The notes below the pieces were generated by a model. The model was not told the origin of the DNA and did no database searches. It worked only from the letters and a program-made list of their open reading frames with translations. The position numbers were made by a program, and so were the translations under genes. A stretch of DNA of 64,000 nt from positions 1 through 64,000 of the forward strand of contig JBAMJV010008091.1 in the NCBI GenBank assembly GCA_037951105.1. Direction: 5' to 3'. The DNA is from Echinarachnius parma. Lineage: Eukaryota > Echinodermata > Echinoidea > Clypeasteroida > Echinarachniidae. Of this stretch, positions 1 to 10,800 are shown in pieces; the stretch's first letter is position 1, and the number at the start of each line of letters is the position of its first letter.

Positions 1-430
1 CCGAAAAAAAAATCCATGAAAAATAAACACTACAGTAGTGGATTTAAGACTAACTTTCTGATGCCAAATCTCATTTAGCAACCAGTTTAACACCCCACCC
101 ACATTTAGGGTCCAGAATCGGCAGCGTGATTGACATGTGATTGAACAATACATTGGCTTACGTCATGACGCGTCATCTACAGAATTTAGTTCATTAGTCC
201 GTACTTTAGATGACGTCACATATTTGGTCGATTTAAAAGGGGCGTTCCCAGGACAATTAGATATTTACTAATTACCCCAAAATTTATTGATTTCATGAGA
301 ATTGACTGCCAAATTCTTTTTTCTTCAGGAAAAATTACATATAGAGAGCCGAATTGTGAAAATTAGGCCATCTTTAAGATATGTGAAAGCTTTCATGGAC
401 CAAAATTGGTCTTTAATATCTTAATCCTTT
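1..430. other. Intergenic, no gene seen
   Basis: AT-rich single-copy-looking sequence. No exon-like reading frame, RNA gene or clear repeat end was recognised. It leads into the foldback repeat that follows. Confidence 0.5.
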
Positions 431-1190
431 CTATACTACGCACAAAAGGTTCCGCAATCGAGTGTTTGTGACATTGAATAACTTTTCTATTACGCTATTA
501 CCATTCATAAATTTGGTATCATTGGAAAGCGTGAATTCCTCCCCTTTACATTGATATAACATTTGCTATGAATATTTTATCATGGAATGTGCATTGCATC
601 CAAATGCAGGGCAAAGGTCAAAAGTGAAAATGTTGCAAAATGCACTAATTTTAGTCAACAAAGGGCCTTCCTTTTGTTTGAAGATTAAAATGTGGCTTGG
701 AATGCCTATTACGTTATTACCATTCATTACATTTGGAATCATTGTAAGTGTGAATCCTCCTCTTTACCATTTGATATAACATTTGCTATGGATATTTTAT
801 CTTGGAATGTGCAATTACATCAGAATGTAGGGCCAAAGTAAAAATGAAATGTTGCAAAATGCTACTGATTTTGTCAACAGTGTGCCTTTCTTTTGCTTTG
901 AAGATTAAAACGTGGCTTGAATGCATGACCACCTCACCCCCATTACAAGCCAAGGAAGGCACACTGTGACAAAATCAGTGCATTTTGCAAATTTCACCTT
1001 TTGACTTTGCCCTACATTTGATGCAATGCACATTCCATGATAAAATATTATAGCATCATGTTATATTAATGTAAAGGGGAGAATTTACGCTTTCAATATA
1101 CCAAATTATGAATGGTAATTGCCGTAATAGAAAAGTTATTATGCGCAAACCTTGATTGCGGAACTTTTTTGTGCGAAGTATATGTTAGGC
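431..1190. repeat. Foldback repeat with an internally duplicated left arm
   Basis: The left arm (about 431-690) is repeated in tandem (about 697-925) and then appears inverted at about 945-1185. Shared landmarks are ATTACCATTCATAAATTTGG, TTGATATAACATTTGCTATG and GGAATGTGCATTGCATC, each found on the plus strand in the left arms and reverse-complemented in the right arm. This is the structure of a non-autonomous foldback DNA element. No coding capacity; the 65-codon frame at 582 lies inside the arm. Exact ends and target duplication were not resolved. Confidence 0.65.
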
Positions 1191-2172
1191 CAAAACTTTT
1201 CAGTCGCCCCTCGTAGACCATTGGGCCTAGAGGATGCTACATAGAGAACAGCACTCAAACTGAAATAGCTTCCCTATGTTAATTCAGTGTAATGAATCGG
1301 TCTACATACTAATGAGACCACGCCCACAATATATGGGGACCAATCATGGGGACATTCAAGGGCTCTACAAAAATGTGATTTCCAACTTGCCTAGCAGGAC
1401 AAATTTTTTAGAAAACAACTTACTACTGAAAACATATATAGGCCGAAAGAGCATGGTATAATCACATGACGATCAACACTTAACGGTAAAGGAAATGCTG
1501 GAATTTCCCCCAACTTACTGTTTACATGCATAATGCCCGACACTTCTAGTTTCCACTAATGTTTTCCAAACGATACACCTTACCAAACACTAAACAAGAT
1601 TGTTATGTAATCCGCTGTTACTGTCAGTGGTAAACTTAACCCGCTTTTGTTAGTGAAAAGCCAATAAAACCGTGTTGGAAAATTGATATCCAAGAGGTAA
1701 TCAACAACTAGAAGTGAAGGGATCATGTACTTCTCGGTATCATTAAGCCAAATAGCAGCATTTGGCTTCCCCTTTATAATTTGTTGTTCATTATAATGTG
1801 TTTGCATGTTTATCCCCATAATATTATAATTCAAACATTTCTCAATACATGAGATTTTGATTTGGCACAGGCAATATGGGAAGTTGGTTCCTAGGGCCCT
1901 GCATTCCCTTTGACATGTTGCATTCTGGTACACACTGGGCTACATGTAAAGGCATTCGGGAAATGACCAATGTTGGGTTGAAATAATTCTATGCTTATGT
2001 TTCCTTGTATATCTTTATTATTAAGGACATCACATAAAATTCCCTTGAAATAAGAGTGTGTGTGGGTGTGTTGGTATGATTAGGGAGGTGCATGTGAAAT
2101 TACAGTCAACATGTGCAAGTTGACTATTTGCCATGGTCGAAGGTCTATTCTGGTTCCAAATTTCTCGTTTTT
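1191..2172. other. Intergenic, no gene seen
   Basis: Contains a 117-codon open frame on the minus strand (1580-1933) with no recognisable domain and no coding-like composition. It is not annotated as a gene. Confidence 0.4.
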
Positions 2173-2466
2173 ATGCCTCCGCCAACGAAGTAGCCGGAGG
2201 CATTATGATTTTCGGGTATCCCAGGAAGCCATTGTAGCCATCAGATTTTTGGGTCATGAGGTCAAAGGTCAAGGTCACATGACTAAATAAGCCAAAGTAG
2301 CTTAATAATTGCATATCTCAAAAAACCAGTTGACAAATAACCATCAAACTTGGTACCTACATTGTATTTGTATCTTGTAATTTTTTTACTTTTAAAATTG
2401 AGTTGAAGAATTAATTCAGTGCATGTTATTTGGGCTTGATATAAATCATGGCAATGGCGGAGGCAT
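2173..2466. mobile_element. Dispersed inverted-repeat element with ATGCCTCCGCCA ends
   Basis: Begins ATGCCTCCGCCA and ends TGGCGGAGGCAT, a perfect 12-bp terminal inverted repeat. The left end also forms a hairpin (GCCTCCGCC ... GGCCGGAGGC-like, 2175-2200). A fragment with the same left-end word (acGCCTCaaCCACaaAGTGGCC) recurs near 63,452. Similar sequences are common in marine invertebrate genomes as far as I recall. Non-coding. Confidence 0.6.
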
Positions 2467-3740
2467 CATTTATGACTAGCGCGCAGTCGAAGATCCATCT
2501 AGTTTCAATTTTTTTGGTTTGATCCACTAGTATAATTAAGACCGCTAGGCTACTTCATTTGCGAAAGGTTGACTGTACGTACAGTGTAGCCTTGTATAAA
2601 GAGTACATTATATAAAACCCTATAAAATGGTAATATTGCTGGTACCAATTTCTTTATATTCTTGGTTGTTTTTAACACTCTAACATATACCAAGGGTAGT
2701 ACAAGTCGTAACAAAAGAGGGAAATTTTTGTCATTTATCATACTTTTATTCTTGGAAAATTCACCATTGTCTCGAGTTTTAAATGACAAAAAACACCTAA
2801 TGCAGTCTGAAGTCATAAGATGTATACTAAATCTGACAATCACAACAGCCTTGATTACGTATCCTGTCACAGCAATCTGTACGTTATATACCTCCGTTTC
2901 TCGTTCCTGTTTATTTCTAGGTAACCACCCCACTCCATCGGAAACTGCAATCATCCAAACCTTGAGTAATCAACGACGCTGAATTTAAGTTTCAGCTCCA
3001 GTGTTTTAAAGAAAACACAGGCTAAACAAGCTAGAAAACTGCATATGACAAAAATACTCTTGTTTCTCTGCAGCACAGTTAGACAAAAGTGATCCATTAA
3101 AGCTTTGTCAAGTTCAACCCAAAATATTCAGACCAAGTCACCGTGGGACCAATTATCTAGATAATTTGTAGCAGTGTCTGTCACGTACTTAGGTGCATTA
3201 TACTAGATAACTATTACCTAGATAATGATGTGTGACACCGAGCTATTGTTTGGCTGATGGTAACGAGGAATTGAATAGGTTTTGATTTGTTATAATGTCT
3301 CCTATTAAGTTTATTGGAGATATTCAATACGAGTTGAAAAACATTCCAGGAATGCGTTGTTAATTGGTTACCGCAAAATCAATGGGGAGTAGGGTGGTAA
3401 AATCTGACTTATTAATTATTTTTTTCGCTAGGTAAACTTTTTTGTTGTTTGAAACCATCACACAGTTAGAAGAATCTTGCAATGATATGGGGTATGGGGT
3501 AAATGAGTGAAGTATCAATTATCACCTGGTTTTGAATCGATTAATCTTAAGTTATGGTACCTGGTTGCAGACAAGTTTCTTGCGGGAGCTGGACCACCTG
3601 TGGTGGCTTGTTTTTGGGTGGGCAAGGGTATGCGTGTGCGTGGTGAGTAGTGCGTGAGAGAGTAGTGAGTGACGTGAGTGCGTGCTTGCGTGAAACGATC
3701 TATCTATCTGCTGGTGCGTGCGAGAGTGCTTGCAGTCGAC
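2467..3740. other. Intergenic, no gene seen
   Basis: Two overlapping open frames on opposite strands (2550-2954 and 2662-2982) have no domain and no splice context. Nothing else is recognised. Confidence 0.4.
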
Positions 3741-3781
3741 GTGCGGCGATCTATCTTCTATCTATCTTCTATCTAGCTATC

Positions 3782-3817
<36 letters not shown>

Positions 3818-3868
3818 TCTACCTACCTACCTATATATCTATACATCAATCTATCTATCTATCTATCG
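3741..3868. repeat. (CTAT)n microsatellite
   Basis: Imperfect run of CTAT/CTAC tetranucleotides, with purer blocks at 3778-3815 and 3850-3866. The Tyr/Leu/Ser-rich open frames here (3650-3948) are translations of the repeat. Confidence 0.9.
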
Positions 3869-5810
3869 GGCTATATTTCATCCAGACGTTGGACAAAGCC
3901 CTCCTCTTGACATTTCCATTCTCTTCTGTCTCTAGCTTTTTCTTTTGACATCATTTTAAAGTTGATAAACATTAAAAATTCATGAAACTGTACATAAAAC
4001 AATCAGTTGCACAAAAATCCTCCAGACTATACAGCATATTTCAATTCAAAACATAGATGGGAACAAAATGATACAGTATGTAAACAAAAAATATCACTAA
4101 TTTACACATACACTAGATGAGATAAAAGTAGTATTTGGGCTAGTTATGTCGGGTGGCTATACAGTAAAATACCGGGACAAGAATCTGGGAACTGCCTACA
4201 TCCACTGATTACCAGTCTACCGCAAAATCTGCCAGAAACTGAACTGTGCATTCCCGTGAACAAGAGTACTGATCGTAAGCTTAGCCAAAGAGTTCCAAAT
4301 CCTGTCAATACCTGGTCATTGTGTATACCGTGTACTGACCTCTTTTAGATACTTTTGATTCAATGGTGAGTTGGGCCTATCCAGCTGTTATAGTAGTCTT
4401 GGCCAGATTTAATTATTGTCTAACTGACTAACAGAATAGCAAGAATGACAGGGAATAATCCAACAATTTGATCAACTTGGCCTGCTGCTTGTTGACATCT
4501 TTCATGCACTTCTCATCATTAGATTTATAGTTTTGTACATGAACATTAAATTACTATCTTAATCCCTTGAGTTGCTAGAAAAACAGTTTTATTTTGTTCC
4601 TTTTTCTTGGAAATATGAAGGAAAATTGATGGATAAAATATTTTGTATCATTTACAAGCTCATTAAATATAAAAATTTTGTAATTAAGAATTAATAAATT
4701 AATCTTATTTTGGTAAAAATTAATGTACTAACCCTACTGGCAGCAGCTCTCAAATGACGACGTAATCCGTGACAATATTACGAATGACATAAACCTCAGA
4801 TTTGAGTTAAGATACCTCTAATTCATATTCATCTCACCACACCATTTCTTCTAGAGTGGAATTTCCCTGTTGACTAAACATGTCATTTTGGCTCTATAAA
4901 AACCAAAGATGCCTATTAAAAAAACCTATAAAAAAACTTCTGATTTTACACAAACATGCAAATATGGTAAGTCAGAGGCAAGTTCCTCCTGAGTGATGTT
5001 ACAAATATAACATTTTTCCTCTCATTTAACATGTGAGCAAACCATTAATGCAACTTTTGTTTGAGTCTGCATCACAACATTTTTCCACTGCATTTCTTAA
5101 TGTTTAATTTTCAGGGACAACATGGCTATCATTTCATAAAAAACACATGCATTTTTCAAAAATTCAAGCATATTACTAAACTGTTAACTATATTTAACAA
5201 TCATGTCCATATTTACCACACAATGCTGAATAAATATTTCATTTCATGTATATGAGAACTATAATAAGGCAAGAGCATAAACCACCACCTACCCTGCAAT
5301 GCTAACTGATTTGACAGCATACAATAAAGCAAGGCAAGAAATGTCAAGAGGTGGGCTGTACAGTGTAGCACTACATAACAAAGAAGCTCCAAAGGGAATC
5401 TGGCCACACTAATAATGTCATGCATAGGATAAATGGCTTGGAAACTTCATATTTATGTCCGCAACGTCGAACATTAGTCATATCAAAGCTTCTACAAAAC
5501 TGCTATAGCAGGGTCGAAATATTGCCAAAAATTAAAACTTATTTATTTCTTGGATTTCTCGGATGTAAAGATACCATTCTTTTTGGTTCTCTGTGATTAA
5601 CACCATGGTTTTCTATATAGTCATCACCAGTTCCAAAATAAATGGACAATTGTTTTTTCAAAAGCTAAATAATATAATCTATTATATATTAATTTAGACA
5701 TACAAATAATTGAATTTCTTTTATCTAGTATACCCCAGGGCCCACCCCACCTGGGTCCACTTGCTATTTTGTCAGTGCTGCATATCAAAACATTCACTGG
5801 CATCAAGTGG
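3869..5810. other. Intergenic, no gene seen
   Basis: AT-rich sequence with only short, domain-free open frames. No repeat boundaries, RNA gene or exon was recognised. Confidence 0.4.
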
Positions 5811-5813
5811 GGA

Positions 5814-6040
5814 TGATTTAATCATCCTTGGGTTAGAGCAAAGTTTAATGAAAAGGGTTTCAAGGAATGGACCCCCATTTCAAGGGTTATTGTGGCTCGA
5901 TGGTTGGGCGCCAGTGTAGCAATCCAGTTCCTAAGTCTCCTGGTTTGATTCCTGGGAAGCATATTTTTCTTTTCTCATTTTCATTTATTTATATTTGTTA
6001 TGGTCAGTTTCCTTTAATGTTTGAATTTAATAAATAAAAA
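5814..6040 (+). mobile_element. tRNA-derived SINE, copy 1
   Basis: A tRNA-like segment (5893-5960) with a degenerate A box and a B box GGTTTGATTCC at 5942-5952 is preceded by the leader word AAGGGTTTCA and followed by an AT-rich tail. The same arrangement recurs at 6089, 7855, 16066 and 37694, so this is a SINE and not a functional tRNA gene. Confidence 0.7.
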
Positions 6041-6088
6041 GCTGCATCATATCACGTGATCCCTCGCACTTTCCTTGCATAATGTAGA

Positions 6089-6215
6089 TTTATTACCCTT
6101 GGGTTAGTGCCAAGCAATGGAAAGGGTTTCATGGGAAAGTCCCCCCATTCAAGGGTCTTTGTGGCTTGATGGTTTAGCACTGGTCTAGCAATCCTCAGGT
6201 TGAAAGCCTGTAACG
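6089..6215 (+). mobile_element. tRNA-derived SINE, copy 2 (truncated)
   Basis: Shares the leader AAAGGGTTTCATGGGAA, the CTTGATGGTTTAGCAC stretch and TCTAGCAATCC with the 16,066 copy. The B box is decayed and the tail is absent. Confidence 0.6.
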
Positions 6216-6430
6216 CAAGAGTTGTCAATCACAAGAACTTCTAAGTAATTCCCAGCTTAACCCCATTTAGGACTGGTCCCAAATATCTTCTGACTGTGGT
6301 CTATGGAGATGTATGCATTAAATCAAGTATGTCCTTTCATGAATAGGTACAGGTATTTGTCTTTACAAAAATTTGATAAAACTTGTAATTTTGTTCAGAG
6401 TTTCTCCTTCTTTTGGTTGTTGGCACGTGA

Positions 6431-6775
6431 ATGCTCCATTATAATGCTGTAACCGATCATTGGATCGGAATTCGAGTTGGATCGAGTATTTTTGTACAAG
6501 TAGAGTTAATCAGTTTGAAAATGAAAAGCATAAACCATACAAGATTACCTTGGGCTTATTCATATGGATATATGTTGCTTTCGTATTCATTTATTTCCCA
6601 AAATATGTTTTTGGGATCATTTTTTAATTTTTTATTTTGTAAAAAAATGTTTTATCGATCCGATCCGATCCGATCCGATTTTCCGATCCGATTCTCGATC
6701 ATCGATCAAATTTTGCCGATCCGATCAACCGATCCGATCATCAAGGTCAGTTACAGCAATTACTCCATTATGCCA
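6431..6775. repeat. Foldback element with GATCGGATCGG-rich arms
   Basis: Left end CATTATAATGCTGTAACCGA is answered by an inverted right end (GTTACAGCAATTACTCCATTATG). The arms carry multiple CGATC pentamers (6456-6484 and 6656-6740). The 134-codon frame across it is an artefact. Confidence 0.45.
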
Positions 6776-7059
6776 ATTCTGTCTCTAGATAAGAAAATAT
6801 GTGACTGGATAGGAAAACCTGGAATTGGTCACTAAAAATCAAAATTGAGATTTTCAAGCCATTAGAAAGGCCTCCTCACAAGCTTTCATTTGATGCCTTG
6901 TTCTAAAACATCTGACGATATTTGGCAAAGATATGATTGTTTCAATTTTACATACATTATGTGAACTTATAATACAATACCCATGTCTTCAAAACATGAA
7001 ATACCAACAGGTGCAAGGTTTTGCTATATCCAGTCACATATTCTGCACTACCTATAGGT

Positions 7060-7697
7060 CAGCATAGACACCGTTGACATGTATGATTGTCCATAGCCCA
7101 AGTCCAGTACAGTAGATCTTCGTAACTCTATAGAGCAGCAAAAGTTACAGATACAGTTGTCCACATGCATAGCTTTTCTTAAGTCCCTTGAGCCAGTAGA
7201 ATGGGTCATATCTCCCCAGTAGTATTGCCAACATATTCCAGAGTGGCCAAAGCAACCTTAAAATCTGTGGTTGTCCACAGCCTTGCCTGCGGTCCAGGTG
7301 TCAGTGAATGGGTCGTATCTCTCCAGTAGATATTGTACTATCTACAGAGCAGCAAAGGCCAAAGTTACATCTGCAGTGTTCTTAGCCTTGCCTGCGGTCC
7401 AGTGTCAGTGAATGGGTCGTATCTCTCCAGTAGATTTTGTACTATCTACAGAGCAGCAAAGGCAAAGTTACATCTGCAGTTGTTCATAGACCTTGCCTAC
7501 GGTCCAGTGTCAGTGAATGGGTCGTATCTCTCCAGTAGATATGTTTTTATCTACAGAGCAGCAAAGGCAAAAGTAACATCTGCAGTTGTTCATAGCCTTG
7601 CCTGCGGTCCAGTGTCAGTGATGGGTCGTAACTCTCAGTAGATATTGTACTATCTACAGAGCAGCAAAGGCAAAGTTACATCTGCCAGTTGTTCATG
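7060..7697 (-). repeat. 105-bp tandem array derived from the KLHL28 last-exon end
   Basis: CCTTGCCTGC-type landmarks recur at 7281, 7386, 7491 and 7596, then about 7699 in the gene itself, giving a 105-bp period. More decayed units continue left to about 7060. Read on the minus strand, each unit encodes the end of the last kelch blade (ERYDPFTDTW), then MNNCRCNFAFAAL, a TAG stop and a few non-coding bases. The units lie downstream of the KLHL28 stop, so they sit in its 3' UTR or 3' flank. Units differ mostly by single-base losses and gains. Confidence 0.85.
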
Positions 7698-7818
7698 CCT
7701 TGCTTTGCGGTCCAGGTGTCTGTGAATGGGTCGTATCTCTCCACTCGATCCAGGTATGCTGTACCAGAATGACCTCCTGCTGCATAGATGTGCCCTTCCA
7801 TCACTGTGACTCCTAGTC
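7654..7818 (-). CDS. KLHL28: KLHL28 exon 5: last kelch blade and stop
   Basis: Acceptor TTATGCAG (7826-7819), then LGVTVMEGHIYAAGGHSG, AYLDRVERYDPFTDTW and MNN. As printed, an extra base at about 7685 sends the frame to WQM and TAA (7678-7676). In the neighbouring tandem units the base is absent and the frame ends CRCNFAFAAL-TAG; the matching TAG here is at 7656-7654. Confidence 0.82.
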
Positions 7819-10800
7819 CTGCATAATGTCACAGAGACATAAAAGAACATGTTGTCAGTCAGGTTTATAATAGCTTCTGACCATTCTGGCAATGAGAGTT
7901 AAGGGGTTTCAGGGACGAGCACCGTCTAGGGTTTTCTATAGCTCAGTCGAAGAGAGCACCGGTCTAGCAATCCGGAGGTCTCGAGGTTCGAATCACCGTT
8001 CGAATCCCATTTTCTATGCCTTCTTTTAATCATTAAATGTACGAGATACAATGAATAGTCCAATTGCAAACATTGTATCAGCCAGCCTTTTAACATCAGT
8101 GATGTTCCTTAAAAATTCAAAATGAAGAAAAATACCTGGCTGATAAATGCTTATTAAAAACATTGCAAGTTATGTAAAATACAATGATCATCAGGAAGAT
8201 CACCAAGGGGCAAACGCTTTTGATCTCTAACAAAATCTTTATCAGAGGCAAAATGTCCATAGTTTATGTCATTATTGTTATTTTGCCTCTTTACAATTTT
8301 TAAGATGAAAAAAATACACATACGGGATGGGGTCCAGGATATATAGTACTCTAGGGTCCATGGTTACATAACATTTTTCACAAAAAGGCATTGTGATGGG
8401 CTGGAGGAGATATGTGCTTTGAATAGTATTTCTACAAAAATAGGTCTAGGAATCTTTTTTTTTTTTAAATACAAATTAAAACAGTTTTTGAGATTTAAGC
8501 ACCAGTAGAGGACAAGATAATAGCTCTAACAACTATCAATACATTACCTTCTTGATTATTCCATCCAAACAGAGTTAATAATGACACATTATGTTCCCAT
8601 AGAGTACAGAAGCCATGATGTCATAAATTTGTTTTTAGAATTTTCAAATTTGAACTTCATTTTCCATTAAGAGCATGAAAAATAATGGTCTAAAAATACC
8701 GAAAATAAATTGAATATGTAAAGTATTGGCTGAGATATGCCCATCCAAATTAATTTTTACTTCAATGGGCAATCAGCGTTATAGTGCACTGGTTCATAAG
8801 TTATGAACCAGTGCACTATAACACTGATTGCCTATTGGAAAAAAAATCATTCGGATGGGCAAATTTCAGCAATATCTAACATATTCAATTGATTTTCAGT
8901 ATTTAGACATTATTTCTTATGTTCTTTCTGAAAATGAAGTTCAAATTTGAAAATTCTAAAAATAGGTGTTTATGCCGTCATAGATGACATCACACTTCAC
9001 TACTCTATAGGCAATGGTTTAAACAATTTCTTTTTATACGAACCAGTTCGTGGTATTTCCATGGATGCAACCGTCTTCCAGTTGTCTTGGTGAGGGTCAT
9101 ATCGCTCCACACTGCTCAGATACTGTGCACCATTGTGGCCTCCAACAACATAGATGAATCCATGCAGGACAGCAACTCCAAAATTGATGCGCCGATCTGC
9201 CAGTGGTACAACCATCCTCCAGTGGTTCTTGTGAAGGTCATATTGCTCCACGCTATATTTGAAGATAAGAAAGTAATTATGAGTAAGCACTTTAAAATGA
9301 ACTATAAATATTTTGCAGATACAGTCAAGCCTGCAATAGCAGCCGTCTGTATAAAAAGACCAGTTTTGACTCCCTTGAGTGTAGTTCAAATGTAATTAAA
9401 ACCCATCTATAGAGACCACCTGCTCATAAAAAAACACTTATTGTTTCCCCATGGGTTTTATAGGTTTGACGGTAACTAAAAATAAGTTATGGAAACCTTT
9501 CTATAACACCAGCCTCCTTCTATCTTCCCTCATCGATATATATACACTCTGAATTAAAAACATACTTCCATGAAGAAAAGAAATTACCTATTGAGATAGT
9601 TGGGACCGTATCCACCGATGGCATAAATCTTGAATTGACAACAGCTGCAGAGAATATGCCTTCTACATTCAAGCATTGGGGTAGTCACTTTCCATTCATT
9701 GGTATCAGGAGAGTAGAACTCCACACTCTTCAAGTAGCATTCTCCGTCATACCCGCCAAGGAGCGTAGATGCGATTGTTGAGCACAGCTACACCATGATT
9801 GCTGCGGCGCGTGTGCATGCTAGCCACTGTGCTCCAGGTGTTTGTCTTGGGCTGCCATCTCTCGACCCGCTTGTCATAACGCGATACGAGGTCCCGTTTC
9901 TCAGCTGGCAGCGCACTCCTCCTATGATGTACAAGTTGTGGCCAATGACTGCAGCTGCACACTCCCCTGCCGACGGCAGCTTAGAGGAGCGACATCTCCC
10001 CATGAATCTGTCTGTGCCCTGAACACCTCAACACTGGAAGGGAAAATATAAAATAAAAAGTTTCATCAGCATTGTTCTATACATTATCAACAACCGTCTT
10101 TTACATTAAGGGTCATTTATTTCAAAAATATTTCACCAATTATTTATATACATGTACTCTTATAGGATAATGTATGCCCATGATACATTTTCTTTTGTAT
10201 TGTTTTACCATAAGGCTTTTATTTGTTGTTGTCTTTTGTATAACAAAATAAGTGCCATGTTCTATGTGGTGATCAAAGTGTCAAACTTACAAGTCTTGCA
10301 AAATTTTCAAGATGCACAAACATGATAAAAAGGTCTCTAGCATTAGGGGGTTCATTTGGTATATTGGACTTTTGTGAGAGTTCAGGTTATGTATCTTAAA
10401 CTTGCCTGTCCAGAGTTGCAAACAGCCCATTCTTCCCCCAACAGGCGCACAGTAGCTGCATTTCACCTCGTCTCCTCAGCTTGTCTTTGAGTTTCATAGC
10501 CACAGCTAGTCTGTCCTCAGTGTTCAAGTGATATTGCAAAGCCTTGTTGACCTGTTCAAGAGACATGCAAAATGTATGCAAGAAAAAACATATCATACAT
10601 TGTTCTAATGAATGTAAGGGATGAGGGGATTTTGTAGGGGTGGCAGAATTGGGAGAATGGGGTCACTTTGCCCCCCCCCCCCCCCCCCCACACACACTTT
10701 TTAAATACCAACCTTAAAGAGTATCTGATGCAACTAGGCTTTGCGGCTTTTTCCTGGCCAGTATAAATTGAACTGTTCATGTCAAATGTACCATTTCACA

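Noticed and set aside
1580-1933. 117-codon open frame on the minus strand
   Set aside because: No domain, no splice context, composition like AT-rich non-coding DNA.
2550-2982. Overlapping open frames on both strands
   Set aside because: Mutually antisense with no recognisable protein features.
3650-3948. Tyr/Leu/Ser-rich frames
   Set aside because: Direct translations of the (CTAT)n microsatellite.
5893-5960. Candidate tRNA gene
   Set aside because: B box present but the fold is not tRNA-like and the same body recurs with a shared leader and tail, so it is a SINE.
6431-6835. 134-codon frame with IRSDPIRSD repeats
   Set aside because: Translation of a GATCCGATCCG-rich foldback repeat.
7060-7697. 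Regular direct repeats resembling a CRISPR array
   Set aside because: The 105-bp unit is continuous, with no unique spacers, and derives from the KLHL28 exon; eukaryotic context.
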